From Bryobacterales bacterium (GTDB taxonomy: Bacteria; Acidobacteriota; Terriglobia; Bryobacterales; Bryobacteraceae), in assembly GCA_020852175.1 (NCBI GenBank), contig JADZBH010000007.1, forward strand, positions 1-64,000: a stretch of DNA of 64,000 nt. The letters run 5' to 3'. Below the pieces are notes generated by a model. It had not been told where the DNA came from and made no database searches. It saw only the letters and a list, made by a program, of their open reading frames with translations. This document shows positions 26,679 to 36,494 of this stretch, in pieces (the stretch's first letter is position 1; the number at the start of each line of letters is the position of its first letter). The position numbers were made by a program, and so were the translations under genes.

Positions 26679-27658
26679 GTACCCAACCTGTCCCATACAT
26701 CGCCCACCGAACGCGCGGGCCACAGAATCAATTCTCGCGCCAAGTCACGCACACGGTCGCGGGCGCCGGCCTCCAGATACTCAGCGGGCGACTTCCCGTC
26801 CACGCGTGCAAGGTGCAGGCAGCCCAGGTGTCTCATGGTGGTGTCGAGAAACCAGTCACGAAACTCCTCCGGCACACCCTGCCGCGCCTGGCTCCAGAAG
26901 GCTTCCGCGCATTCGCGGTATCCCGCCGCCCATCCACGCTCATGGTGCGACTTCAGCAGCAGATGATTCAGCAGGAACCCCGCGTCGAACCCGGGATCTC
27001 CGAAGTGAATCACCTCACAATCGATCAACATGACCTCCGGGCCGTGCACCAGCAGGTTCTTGGGTGAAAAGTCGCCATGCACCAGCGAGCGCGCCTCGCG
27101 GCGGCAGGAATGGATGCGTCCGGCGAACGCCTCGGCCAGGTCCGGATGCCGGGCCGCCGTGAAGCGGTAGTAAGGGTCCAAACGCAACTGGTCGAAGCAG
27201 GTCTGGTCGCCGAAGGCGTTGAACCAGTCCGGCGCATGCCAGGTGGTTTCGATCATCCGCCGCAGCAATAGGCCCACGCGCTCCGCCACGGCGGGGTCCA
27301 TCCTGCCCGAAAGCAGGCGGGTCTTCCAATCCACGGCCGCCTCGGGGCCTGCCTCCATGGCGAATATGTAGCCGTCGCGGTCCTCGAACACCACCGCTGG
27401 AACCGCGCCCGCGGGCATCGCCGGCGAAAGCCGCCGCAGGGCTTCACACTCACGCCAGATACGGCCGCGGTCGGCCAGCCACTCCTCCTCCACGCGCAAC
27501 TGCCCCAATGCCTGTTTCAGCACCCAACGCCGCGCGCCGTCTTCGGCCAGCACCACGGTGTTCGACACACCGCCCCCCAACAAGCGAGCGCGCCATGGGC
27601 CGGGCATCCCGCGCCCTGCCAGGTACCCCCCCGCATTTTCAGCCGTCAGTTCGAACAA
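26675..27658 (-). CDS. Aminoglycoside/choline kinase-like phosphotransferase
   Basis: 327 residues of the APH superfamily. The Brenner motif LVHGDFSPKN supplies the catalytic Asp and Asn, and LIDCEVIHFGDPGFD provides the metal-binding Asp and the usual following DxxxD pattern. The N-terminal lobe has VSNTVVLAEDGARRWVLKQAL with the ATP-binding Lys. The substrate is unknown: sugar or small-metabolite kinases such as methylthioribose or homoserine kinases are related. The start is TTG at 27658, 6 nt after a TAAGAT -10. It is translationally coupled to eno by an ATGA overlap. Confidence 0.85.
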   Translation of the reverse strand: MFELTAENAGGYLAGRGMPGPWRARLLGGGVSNTVVLAEDGARRWVLKQALGQLRVEEEWLADRGRIWRECEALRRLSPAMPAGAVPAVVFEDRDGYIFAMEAGPEAAVDWKTRLLSGRMDPAVAERVGLLLRRMIETTWHAPDWFNAFGDQTCFDQLRLDPYYRFTAARHPDLAEAFAGRIHSCRREARSLVHGDFSPKNLLVHGPEVMLIDCEVIHFGDPGFDAGFLLNHLLLKSHHERGWAAGYRECAEAFWSQARQGVPEEFRDWFLDTTMRHLGCLHLARVDGKSPAEYLEAGARDRVRDLARELILWPARSVGDVWDRLGT

Positions 27659-27664
27659 GGGGCC

Positions 27665-27682
27665 ATCTTACCGCGCGACAAT
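27665..27682. promoter_or_regulatory. Back-to-back leaderless-type -10 elements
   Basis: The gap of only 30 nt between the divergent TTG (27658) and ATG (27689) holds TAAGAT on the minus strand (27665-27670, 6 nt before TTG) and GACAAT on the plus strand (27677-27682, 6 nt before ATG). Neither gene has room for a Shine-Dalgarno. Confidence 0.5.
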
Positions 27683-27688
27683 ACGTTC

Positions 27689-28072
<384 letters not shown>

Positions 28073-28098
28073 GCCCACTCCCGCGCCACGGCCGGCGC

Positions 28099-29007
28099 TC
28101 AGTCTTCACGCAGCAGTTCTTCCCGGGCCTCGGCCAGTTTTGCCTGCTCCGGCTTGGACAACCGTGGAGCGCGCGGCTTGAGCGACTGAATCTTCGCCGA
28201 AAGGATGCTGGCCACCAGCGCCCGCATCATCCACTTGTTATCGGCTGGAATGATGTACCAGGGAGCCGCTTTGGTGCTGGTGGCCGTCAACGCCTCCTCG
28301 AACGCCCTGCCGTACTGGTCCCACAGCCGCCGTTCGCCCAGGTCCGCCGGGTTGAACTTCCAGTTCTTCTCCGGGGTCTCGATGCGTTCGAGCAGCCGCC
28401 GTTTCTGCTCCTCTTTCGAGATGTGCAGGAAGAACTTCAGAATCACGGTGCCGTTGCGCGTCAAATGGCGCTCATAGGCGTTGATGTCCTCGTAGCGCCC
28501 GCGCCAGAAACGTTCGTCGAATTTCTTCGCGGGCAACTGTTGAGGTACGAGGTATTCCGGATGCACGCGCACGACGAGCACCTCCTCGTAGTAGCTGCGG
28601 TTGAAGATGCCGATCATGCCGCGTTCGGGCAGATGTTCCGTGTAGCGCCACAAGAAGGTATGGGCCAACTCCTGGATCGAGGGCGCCTTGAAGCTCGCCA
28701 CGCGCACGCCTTGCGGGTTCAGGCCGGTCATGACGTGCTTGATCGTGCCATCCTTGCCGGCGGCGTCCAGCGCCTGAAAGATCACCAACAGGGCACGGGA
28801 ACGATCGGCATAGAAGAGTTCCTGCAGCCGGGCCAGTTCGGTCAGGTCGCCGTCCATTTCGGCGGCGGCCCCCTCGCGGGCGGTCTTCCGGGGAATCTCG
28901 CTCCCCCCCGCCCAAGCCGGGTCGTGCCGGTTCAGTTTCACCTTCGATCCGGGCTTCACTTCGAAGCGGCGGTGCAACTTGTCGAGACGGTCGCTCTGTT
29001 GGGCCAC
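28099..29007 (-). CDS. Polyphosphate kinase 2 family protein
   Basis: 302 residues, a PPK2-family P-loop kinase. Walker A lies in FQALDAAGKDGTIKH, followed by MTGLNPQGV; downstream are FNRSYYEEVL, RHLTRNGTVILKFFLHISKEEQ (lid module) and the R-rich WKFNPADL region. Such enzymes phosphorylate AMP, ADP or GDP using polyphosphate (or the reverse). The class (I, II or III) cannot be fixed by eye. The start is GTG at 29007 with GGAGG 6 nt upstream, 2 nt after the moaA stop, so nadA-moaA-ppk2 form an operon. Confidence 0.9.
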   Translation of the reverse strand: MAQQSDRLDKLHRRFEVKPGSKVKLNRHDPAWAGGSEIPRKTAREGAAAEMDGDLTELARLQELFYADRSRALLVIFQALDAAGKDGTIKHVMTGLNPQGVRVASFKAPSIQELAHTFLWRYTEHLPERGMIGIFNRSYYEEVLVVRVHPEYLVPQQLPAKKFDERFWRGRYEDINAYERHLTRNGTVILKFFLHISKEEQKRRLLERIETPEKNWKFNPADLGERRLWDQYGRAFEEALTATSTKAAPWYIIPADNKWMMRALVASILSAKIQSLKPRAPRLSKPEQAKLAEAREELLRED

Positions 29008-29009
29008 GG

Positions 29010-30032
29010 TCAACCTCCGATGGCGTACATGGGCCGAGGGGGTGGAACGAACTGCGTGGAATTGATCTCGTGGCCGATCCACTTGGCCCGCACGTTGGCG
29101 CGAATCCGCTCCGCCAGCGCCTCCTCCCGCTCCTCCCCGCCGAGCGTCGCGTCGCGCAGCACGCCCTTCACGTCCATCTCATCGTGCGCGAACAGGCAGT
29201 AGCGGAGATGCCCGTCGGCGGTGAGACGGATGCGGTTGCAGTTCAGGCAGAACGGCCGCGTCACGCTGGCGATGAAGCCCACCGTGCCGCCTCCATCGCG
29301 AAAGCGGTATTCGAGCGCCGGGGCGCGGGGGTCGGCTACGGGCAGGGGATCGAGCGGACCGATGCCTTCGGCCAGCAGGGCCAGGATGTCGTCGGCGCGC
29401 AGGACTTTGTCCGGCAGCCAGAGGCCCTGCGAATCCAGCGGCATGAACTCGATGTAGCGGATCTCGATGCCCCGTTCGCGGCCGAAGCGGGCCAGGGGAA
29501 CAATGTCGGGCTCCACCAATCCCTTCACCGCGACGGAGTTGATCTTCACCGGCAGTCCCGCCGCCTGCGCGGCGTCGATGCCGGACAGCACGCTGTGCAA
29601 CTCGTCGCGCCGGGTGATGTGTTCAAAACGGGCGCGGTCGAGCGTGTCCAGGTGGACGTTCAACCGCTTCAGCCCCGCCTGGGCGAGCGGGCCGGCCAGA
29701 CGTCCCAGCAGCACTCCGTTGGTGGTGAGTCCCATGTCCTCGACGCCCGGAATGACGGCCAGCTTTTCCACCAGTTCCGGCAGGTCGCGGCGCACCAGCG
29801 GTTCGCCGCCCGTGATGCGCAACTTGCGCACGCCCAACCGCGCCGCCACGCGAACCACCTGTTCAATCTCCTCGTAGCGCAGAATCTCGCTGTGCGGAAC
29901 AAACGGCGCGCCCGTCTCAGGCATGCAGTAGAAGCAGCGGATATTGCAGCGGTCGGTGACCGAGATGCGCAGATTGTCATGCAGGCGGCCGAAGCCGTCC
30001 ACCAGGGGCGCGGATTGCGTTTCGGGAGTCAC
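29010..30032 (-). CDS. moaA: GTP 3',8-cyclase (molybdenum cofactor synthesis)
   Basis: 340 residues. The N-terminal radical SAM cluster motif CNIRCFYC (residues about 29-36) and the C-terminal 4Fe-4S cysteines (FCLNCNRIR...LRYC) are present, and the protein ends in the conserved GG tail required by MoaA. It makes (8S)-3',8-cyclo-7,8-dihydroguanosine 5'-triphosphate, the first step of molybdopterin synthesis. The GTG start at 30032 overlaps the nadA stop (GTGA). A much longer upstream reading is possible but is inside nadA. No other moa gene is present. Confidence 0.95.
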   Translation of the reverse strand: MTPETQSAPLVDGFGRLHDNLRISVTDRCNIRCFYCMPETGAPFVPHSEILRYEEIEQVVRVAARLGVRKLRITGGEPLVRRDLPELVEKLAVIPGVEDMGLTTNGVLLGRLAGPLAQAGLKRLNVHLDTLDRARFEHITRRDELHSVLSGIDAAQAAGLPVKINSVAVKGLVEPDIVPLARFGRERGIEIRYIEFMPLDSQGLWLPDKVLRADDILALLAEGIGPLDPLPVADPRAPALEYRFRDGGGTVGFIASVTRPFCLNCNRIRLTADGHLRYCLFAHDEMDVKGVLRDATLGGEEREEALAERIRANVRAKWIGHEINSTQFVPPPRPMYAIGG

Positions 30033-30958
30033 TGCAGCGCCAACATGCGCTCGATGGGCAACAGGGCGCGCCGCATGAGCTCGTCCGGGAGTTCCACCCG
30101 CGGCTCCAGCGTGTCCAGGCAATCGCGCAGTTTCTCCAGCGTGTTCCTCTTCATGTAGGGACATTCGCTGCAATTGCAGTTTTCGTTGGGCACGAAGACA
30201 AACCGTTTGCCTGGCGCCAGGCGTTCCAGCGAATGGCGCACGCCGCTTTCGGTCATCACGATAATCTCATCGCACGGCGCGTTGACGGCCCAATCGATGA
30301 TCGCCGAGGTGGAACCGATGAAATCCGCCAGCGCCAGCACCTCGGGCGGACACTCGGGATGGGCGGCCACGAGCGCGTCCGGGTGCTCATGCTTTAGATG
30401 CACCAGGCGGCGCGCCGGGAAGGTGGCGTGCACGATGCAGGCGCCCTGCCAGATGCGCATGTTCTGGCGGCCTGTCTGGCGCTGCACCCAGTTGCCCAGG
30501 TTCACATCGGGCAGAAACAGTAGGGGCTGGCTGGCGGGAAACGACTCCACCACCTTCACGGCGTTGCGCGACGTGCAAATGATGTCGCTTTCGGCCTTCA
30601 CCTCGGCCGAGGTGTTGATGTAGCTCACCACGGCATGGTCCGGGTAGCGGCGTTTGAAAGCGCGCGTCTGCTCGGCCGTGCAGGAATCCACGAGACTGCA
30701 CCCGGCTTCGGCGTCGGGCACCACGACGGTTTTCGCGGGATTGAGGATTTTCGCCGTTTCGGCCATGAACCAGACGCCGCAGAAGGCGATGACGTCGCCG
30801 TCGAAGCCGCGCGCTTTACGCGCCAGTTCAAGGCTGTCGCCGGTGTAGTCGGCCAGATCCTGAATCTCGCTGTCCTGGTAGTGATGAGCCAGGATCACAG
30901 CCTTCCGCTCGCGCTTGAGAGCGAGAATTTCGCTGGTAATGGTCGTGACTGCGGACAT
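30029..30958 (-). CDS. nadA: Quinolinate synthase
   Basis: 309 residues. It condenses iminoaspartate with dihydroxyacetone phosphate to quinolinate in NAD synthesis, using a 4Fe-4S cluster. Blocks seen: AVILAHHYQDSEIQDLADYTGDSLELA, the Cys regions FCGVWFM, ACIVHATF and NCNCSECPYMKRN, and LVDSC. The ATG at 30958 has GGGGGAG 6 nt upstream; TAAAAT at 30984-30989 is a likely -10. It is the first gene of an operon with moaA and ppk2. NadB and NadC are not in the window. Confidence 0.95.
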   Translation of the reverse strand: MSAVTTITSEILALKRERKAVILAHHYQDSEIQDLADYTGDSLELARKARGFDGDVIAFCGVWFMAETAKILNPAKTVVVPDAEAGCSLVDSCTAEQTRAFKRRYPDHAVVSYINTSAEVKAESDIICTSRNAVKVVESFPASQPLLFLPDVNLGNWVQRQTGRQNMRIWQGACIVHATFPARRLVHLKHEHPDALVAAHPECPPEVLALADFIGSTSAIIDWAVNAPCDEIIVMTESGVRHSLERLAPGKRFVFVPNENCNCSECPYMKRNTLEKLRDCLDTLEPRVELPDELMRRALLPIERMLALQ

Positions 30959-30983
30959 GATCGCTCCCCCGTGATCCTCCTCT

Positions 30984-30989
30984 ATTTTA
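30984..30989 (-). promoter_or_regulatory. -10 TAAAAT of the nadA operon
   Basis: TAAAAT on the minus strand lies 25 nt upstream of the nadA start. A normal leader with GGAGG and GGGGGAG follows, unlike the leaderless genes around it. Confidence 0.5.
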
Positions 30990-31020
30990 GAACGGCCCGG
31001 GCCGGCGGGGCCGGATGCCG

Positions 31021-33759
31021 TCACTCGACGACATCAGTAGCCCACAGATTGCCCGTCACCTCACCCATGGCGAAAACCAGGCGTCCGGCGCTGACGGTTA
31101 GATTCACGCGCGACGGGCCGTCGACGTTCATCATGTTCCGCACCGCCGTGTGGGCGTGAAAGACAGGAAACGGCGCGCCGGTGGTACGGCCGAGTTCGAG
31201 ATCGAGATGCTGCGCCCAGACACAGCGGAAGGAATCGCGCTCGGAGAGGAAGTAGAGCAGCTTGCCGTCGGGCGACCACACGGGGTTCCGGTCCATGGAA
31301 ACGCCATCGCTGACGCGGATCCAGCGCTCCACGGGAATCGCGCCCTCGGCGGAGTAGGGCGCGATGTAGAGCACGCGCGCGGTGGGGCGTTCCACCAACT
31401 GGAACGCCACCCACTTGCCATCCGGCGAACGGCGCGGGCCATAGACGGGGTGCTTCGGGTGCGAGATCAACGGACGAAGCCGGCGTGTGGCCACATCCAT
31501 CTCCTCGACGTGCTGCGGCGGCCCCACTTGCAGCAGCAGTTTGTCCATGCCCGGCGTGGCGTCGCGCATCAGGCCGCAATCGTCGCACAACTTCTCGGGC
31601 GCAAGGCCGCCTTCGCGCCATAGGTAAATTTCACGTTTGTCGTTGGAGATGGCCCCATAAGCGATCGAGGCGCCGTCGGCGGACAGATGCGGGTTCATCT
31701 CGCGGGCGGGCGTGGCGGTAAGTTGCGTCTGGCGCATCGTGGCGGTGTCCAGAAGCCAGATGTCGCCGGCGGCGCCGCCACGCTGGCTGACAAAGACGAT
31801 TCGTTTGCCATCGGCGGAGATGTGCGGGTATTGGTCGTCCAGCGGGTTGTGCGTGAGTTGTTGCGCCTCGCCGGCCACTTTACCCGTGTTGGTTTGCACG
31901 GGCACCTGCCAGACATCGGCGTTCGACCTCATATTCGCGAACACCAGCCGGCCAGCGTCGGAGATGGCGGGTTTCATCTCTTCGGCAGGGCCGGAGGTGA
32001 GCTGTCGCGGCGAGCCCACCAGTTTCCAGGCGCTGCCAAAGCGGGCCATCCAGAGGTTGGTTGTATCGCCGCGGCCGCTGGAGAAAATGAAACGCTCGCC
32101 CCAAACCGCGAACGGATACGGGCCGATGGTGAATTTCAATTCGCGCAGCTTCGCCAGCGCGCCCGTGTTGATAGGCTCGCCGCCATCGACGGGCGCGAGC
32201 CACCAGTCGTAGTCGGGCGGTCCCAACTGCTTGGTGCCCAAAAACACAATGTACTTCCCGTCCGCGGTGAACGCTGGATGATGAGCCACGGCGAAGGCCG
32301 GAGCAAACCGCCTTGCCGGCCCGCCGTCCACCGGGATGACAAACAGACTGCTGGCGCCAAAGGCAAACGTGGCGCCCACGCCGGGCGATCCCACGGCGTA
32401 GGCCAGAAGTTTGCCGTCGGGCGAAAACGCCGGGCTGCGTCCTCCGGAGGCCACCAGACGGGGTTCGCCTCCGCCGGACACGGGCACGATATAAATGCCG
32501 CCGCCCTCGCGGTCGCTGCGGAACGCAATGCGATTCGCGCCTGGCGAAAAGGCCGGCTCGTACTCGTCCACCTCGTGTTTGGTCAGGCGCATGGCTTCTC
32601 CGCTGGGGAGCTGCTGCACCCAGATGTCGAGGTCGCGCCCGGTGGCGCGGTCGGTGGCGTAAGCGAGCCACTTGCCGTCGGTGGAAATCGCGGGGAATCC
32701 GGTGAGGCCGGGATCGGAGGTGAGCCGCGTCAACTCGCGGGGGGCGGGCGCGCGGGGCGCCAGCAGTTTCCACCAGGCGAAGCCGATGCCGGCCAGCATG
32801 CCGATGGAGAGCAGGGCCAGCATCCAACTGAAGCCGGGACGGTGCGGCGCGCCGGCCGGAGTCACGGGCGGCAGGGAGGCAGAGTCGTGCTCCTCGCGCA
32901 GTTCCTCCAGCGCCACGCGCAAATCGGCGGCGCCTTGAAAGCGCCGGGACGGATCCTTGCGCAGGCAGCGCGTGACGACACGTTCCAGATCCTGCGGCGT
33001 GCCGGGCGCGAGCGTGCGTACGGCCTGCGGTTCGTCGTTCACCAGCGAGGCCATGGTGTTCACCGCCGAATCGCCGGGGAAGGCGCGCTGGCCGGTGATC
33101 ATCTCATACAGGACGGCGCCAAAGGAAAAAATATCGGAGCGCACATCGAGCGGTTTGCCGCTGGCCTGTTCGGGCGACATGTAGGCGGCCGTGCCCAGCA
33201 CCATGCCCTGCGCGGTCATCAGCGGCGAGCCGGGTTCGTTCTGCGTATCGTCGCCGGCGATGACGGTTTGGACGAGACTGGCGCCGGGCTCGGTGAGCTT
33301 GGCCAGTCCAAAGTCGAGCACCTTCGCGATCCCGCTGGGCGAGACGATGATATTGGCGGGCTTCAGGTCGCGGTGGATGATCCCGGCGGCGTGGGCAGCC
33401 TCCAGCGCGGAGGCCACCTGCGCGGCCAGTTTCAATACCTGGCCAGGGCTGAGACCGCGGCGGCCGATGAGTTCGTCGAGCGGGCTGCCCTGCACGCGCT
33501 CCATGGCGATGAAATCGACTCCTTCCGCGGAATCGATCTCATAGATGATGACGATGTTCGGGTGGTTCAGCGCGGAAGCGGCGCGAGCCTCCTGGGCAAA
33601 GCGCTTGCGGCGGTCGTTGTCGTGGGGCGCCCCGGGACGCAACACTTTCAACGCGACGGTGCGGCCCAGGCGCGTGTCCCGCGCCAGCCACACCACGCCC
33701 ATACCGCCCTCGCCAATCTGTTCGAGGACCTCGTAATGGGATAGAGTGCGTCCAACCAC
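31021..33759 (-). CDS. Ser/Thr protein kinase with PD40 (TolB-like) propeller
   Basis: 912 residues from GTG 33759. The kinase domain (about 8-270) has glycine loop IGEGGMGVVW, Lys38, IIHRDLKPAN with Asp131 and DFG 149-151. One membrane helix (about 311-332) separates it from an outside beta-propeller (about 340-910) with repeated PD40 motifs of the form GKWLAYATD, GKLLAYAV, GKRIVFVSQ and DGKLLYFLS. This kinase-plus-propeller layout is frequent in Acidobacteria; the propeller probably senses a ligand. It is divergent from the SpoIIE-type phosphatase. A TACTAT -10 lies 12 nt upstream. Confidence 0.93.
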   Translation of the reverse strand: MVGRTLSHYEVLEQIGEGGMGVVWLARDTRLGRTVALKVLRPGAPHDNDRRKRFAQEARAASALNHPNIVIIYEIDSAEGVDFIAMERVQGSPLDELIGRRGLSPGQVLKLAAQVASALEAAHAAGIIHRDLKPANIIVSPSGIAKVLDFGLAKLTEPGASLVQTVIAGDDTQNEPGSPLMTAQGMVLGTAAYMSPEQASGKPLDVRSDIFSFGAVLYEMITGQRAFPGDSAVNTMASLVNDEPQAVRTLAPGTPQDLERVVTRCLRKDPSRRFQGAADLRVALEELREEHDSASLPPVTPAGAPHRPGFSWMLALLSIGMLAGIGFAWWKLLAPRAPAPRELTRLTSDPGLTGFPAISTDGKWLAYATDRATGRDLDIWVQQLPSGEAMRLTKHEVDEYEPAFSPGANRIAFRSDREGGGIYIVPVSGGGEPRLVASGGRSPAFSPDGKLLAYAVGSPGVGATFAFGASSLFVIPVDGGPARRFAPAFAVAHHPAFTADGKYIVFLGTKQLGPPDYDWWLAPVDGGEPINTGALAKLRELKFTIGPYPFAVWGERFIFSSGRGDTTNLWMARFGSAWKLVGSPRQLTSGPAEEMKPAISDAGRLVFANMRSNADVWQVPVQTNTGKVAGEAQQLTHNPLDDQYPHISADGKRIVFVSQRGGAAGDIWLLDTATMRQTQLTATPAREMNPHLSADGASIAYGAISNDKREIYLWREGGLAPEKLCDDCGLMRDATPGMDKLLLQVGPPQHVEEMDVATRRLRPLISHPKHPVYGPRRSPDGKWVAFQLVERPTARVLYIAPYSAEGAIPVERWIRVSDGVSMDRNPVWSPDGKLLYFLSERDSFRCVWAQHLDLELGRTTGAPFPVFHAHTAVRNMMNVDGPSRVNLTVSAGRLVFAMGEVTGNLWATDVVE

Positions 33760-33771
33760 GGGGAAACACTC

Positions 33772-33777
33772 ATAGTA
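33772..33777 (-). promoter_or_regulatory. -10-like TACTAT of the PD40 kinase
   Basis: On the minus strand TACTAT lies 12 nt before the GTG at 33759, which leaves a very short leader and no Shine-Dalgarno. A -35 match is not clear. Confidence 0.4.
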
Positions 33778-33878
33778 TCGCGCGCGGCGAGCCAACCCGC
33801 GCGGAAGCGCCGGCGGCGGATGGTGGCTGGCAGGCGCTCGATCCGTCACAATACGACAATTGAAGAGTTCAGGTTTCC

Positions 33879-36449
33879 ATGCCGCGCATCCCGACAAAGG
33901 CTCTCTACTATCTCATCGCGGGATTGATGTGCGCGACGCTGCTGTACGAGTCGCGAAGCACCTACGGCCTTGTCCGCAACTGGAGCGAAGAGCGGTTCAC
34001 GCTGCTGGAGCACGTGGAACTGCTGCCCGGGACGAACATCGTGTCGGGAACCTCGGAGAAATCGCGCGGCGCGGGCCTGCACGAAGGCGACCGCGTGCTG
34101 GCGGTGAACGGCAAGCCGTTGCGCGGCATGAAGGATCTGCCCTCGTCCGGAGAACCGGGCGAACCCGTGCGTCTCCGCATCAGCCACCGCACGGGCCGGC
34201 TGGAGGAGATCGTGATTCCTGCGGGTTCGCGCCCGGCGCCGGGTTCCTCGTTCGGGCGGACGCTGGTGAGCGTGGTCATGATGCTGGTCATGCCGTGGCT
34301 GTGCGTGGCGTTGGGCTTCTGGGCGGTTCTGGTACGGCCCCGCGACGCGCAGGCGTGGCTCCTGCTGCTGCTCATGTTGTCGTTCCCTCAACTGGTCAGC
34401 GGCACGTTCTGGCAATGGCCGGACGGCTGGCGCCAGTTCGCCATCATCTACCACGAAGTTTTCGCGGGCTTGATTCCAGCGGCTCTCGTGCTGTTCGGCA
34501 TCTACTTCGCCGAGAGGTTCGGGCCGGACCAGCGCCATCCGTGGGTCAAGTACGTTCTGCTGGCTCCCTCACTGGCCGCACTTGTTTTCAACACCATTCA
34601 CGCGGTGGGCGCGGCGGAGAATTTCACGTTCACCGAACCTCTACTGCAAGTGCGCAACCTGTCGCGCACCGTGGGGTTCACCTCCGTCTTCGGGGCGTTC
34701 GGCGCGTTCTTCTTCACGCTGGGCACGAAATGGGGGAAGACGAAATCGGCCGACGTGAGACGGCGGCTGCGGCTGCTGTTATGGGGCACGCAAATCGCCT
34801 GCGCGCCGTTGGGACTGCTGCTGGCCGCGTCCATCGCCACGGGCCGGCAGCTTCACGAAATCGCGCCTTGGAGCGTGCTGGCGCTCGCGCTCACCATGCT
34901 GTTCTTCTTCCCCGTGACCATCACCTATGTGATCGTCGTGCACCGTGCTCTGGACGTGCGTGTCGTGGTGCGCCAGGGCATCCAGTACGCGATGCTGAGC
35001 GGCGGCGCGCTGCTGTTCGGCGGCTTGCTGACGGCGGCGATCATGCTGGGCTCGATTCTGTACGCGCTGAACTCGGAACTCAACCGGCCGGGGAAGGTTC
35101 TGGCGATCATGGCCGGCCTTGGAGTGGCCATGCTTCTGCAACGGCTGCGAAGGCGGCTGGCGCTTTGGATCGACCGGCGCTTTTTCCGCGATGCCTACGA
35201 CGCCGAACGGGTATTGAGCGGCTTGAGCCAGGAGGTAAGGAGCATCGTCGAGCCCGAGTCCCTGCTTCGCACCGTTTCCGAACGCATCTCGGAAACGCTT
35301 TATGTGCCGCACATCGTCTTTTTTCTGCCGGCGGGCGGCCCGTTCCGTCCGGCTTTCGCGCTCGGTTATAAAGGCGAGCCCAAGGTGGAGTTCCCGCCCG
35401 AAAGCGGCACGGTGCTCCACATCGCGGAAGCAATGGCGCCCTCTCGCGTCTACCTGGACGACCACGATTCGTGGCTCTACCAGGACTCGCGCGTCACGCC
35501 ACAGGAGCGCGAATGGCTGATGCAACTCGACTCGCAACTCCTGTTGCCGCTGCCGTCGAAGGACAAGCTGCTGGGGTTTCTCAGCCTGGGACAAAAGCGG
35601 AGCGAGGAGCCCTATTCGGGAAGCGACATCCGGCTGCTGAACTCGGTGGCCGCGCAGACGGGGCTGGCGTTGGAGAATTCGCAACTGACGGCCGAAATCG
35701 CCGCCGAGGCGGCCCAGCGCGAGCGCCTGAACCGCGAGATCGAGATCGCGCGCGAGGTGCAGGAGAGGCTGTTTCCGCAGAAACCACCCGCCATCGCGGG
35801 GCTGGATTGCGCTGGCGCCTGCCGTCCGGCTCAGGGCGTGGGGGGCGACTACTACGACTTTCTGGCCCTGCCGGGCGGACGTCTGGGCGTGGTGATCGGC
35901 GACGTGTCCGGCAAAGGGATCGCCGCGGCGCTGCTGATGGCCAGCCTGCAGGCGTCGGTACGCGGGCAGAGCATGAGGGGAGAGCAGGATCTGGCGCAAT
36001 TGATCGCCACCGTGAACTCGCTTATTTACGAGGCTTCGGCTTCCAGCCGTTACGCCACGCTTTTTTATGCGCAACTCGACCCGGCGTCGCGCCGTCTCGA
36101 CTATGTGAACGCCGGCCACAACCCGCCGCTGCTGGTGAGGGGCGGCGAGGCGATCCGGCTGGAAACGGGCGGCACGGTGGTGGGCCTGCTGCCGTCCTAC
36201 GCCTACCGGCAGGGAACCATCGAGCTAAAGCGCGGCGACGTTCTGGTGGCCTTCACCGACGGTATCAGCGAGGCGATGAACATTGAGGATGAGGAGTGGG
36301 GCGAGGACCGTCTGCTGGCGGCGATCCGGGCGACGGACAATCTCACGGCGGGTGAGATGATTCCGGTACTGATGAGCGCGGCCGACGCTTTCGTCGCGGG
36401 AGCGCCGCAGCACGATGACATGACGCTGGTGATCGTGAAACTGCTGTAG
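33879..36449 (+). CDS. Membrane PDZ-GAF-PP2C (SpoIIE) phosphatase
   Basis: 856 residues. After a first helix (about 8-28) comes a PDZ-like segment (about 45-110, LHEGDRVLAVNGKPL). Seven or so helices span about 130-400. A GAF domain (about 440-590) follows the SLSQEVRSIVEPESLL-type linker, a coiled coil (about 595-625), then a SpoIIE PP2C domain (about 640-856) with GVGGDYYDF, GDVSGKGIAAALLMA, YVNAGHNPPLL and FTDGISEAM/QHDDMTLVIV metal-binding motifs. Such phosphatases act on anti-anti-sigma or STPK targets. It is divergent from a kinase, so they may act on the same protein (inference). Confidence 0.9.
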   Translation: MPRIPTKALYYLIAGLMCATLLYESRSTYGLVRNWSEERFTLLEHVELLPGTNIVSGTSEKSRGAGLHEGDRVLAVNGKPLRGMKDLPSSGEPGEPVRLRISHRTGRLEEIVIPAGSRPAPGSSFGRTLVSVVMMLVMPWLCVALGFWAVLVRPRDAQAWLLLLLMLSFPQLVSGTFWQWPDGWRQFAIIYHEVFAGLIPAALVLFGIYFAERFGPDQRHPWVKYVLLAPSLAALVFNTIHAVGAAENFTFTEPLLQVRNLSRTVGFTSVFGAFGAFFFTLGTKWGKTKSADVRRRLRLLLWGTQIACAPLGLLLAASIATGRQLHEIAPWSVLALALTMLFFFPVTITYVIVVHRALDVRVVVRQGIQYAMLSGGALLFGGLLTAAIMLGSILYALNSELNRPGKVLAIMAGLGVAMLLQRLRRRLALWIDRRFFRDAYDAERVLSGLSQEVRSIVEPESLLRTVSERISETLYVPHIVFFLPAGGPFRPAFALGYKGEPKVEFPPESGTVLHIAEAMAPSRVYLDDHDSWLYQDSRVTPQEREWLMQLDSQLLLPLPSKDKLLGFLSLGQKRSEEPYSGSDIRLLNSVAAQTGLALENSQLTAEIAAEAAQRERLNREIEIAREVQERLFPQKPPAIAGLDCAGACRPAQGVGGDYYDFLALPGGRLGVVIGDVSGKGIAAALLMASLQASVRGQSMRGEQDLAQLIATVNSLIYEASASSRYATLFYAQLDPASRRLDYVNAGHNPPLLVRGGEAIRLETGGTVVGLLPSYAYRQGTIELKRGDVLVAFTDGISEAMNIEDEEWGEDRLLAAIRATDNLTAGEMIPVLMSAADAFVAGAPQHDDMTLVIVKLL

Positions 36450-36494
36450 GCGCTAAGGGCAAGGTGTCGGGCTGGTTTGAGAAGGAGAGTTGCA

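Noticed and set aside
30033-30173. Longer N-terminus for MoaA
   Set aside because: It lies inside nadA, lacks a ribosome site, and known MoaA proteins begin near the GTG at 30032.
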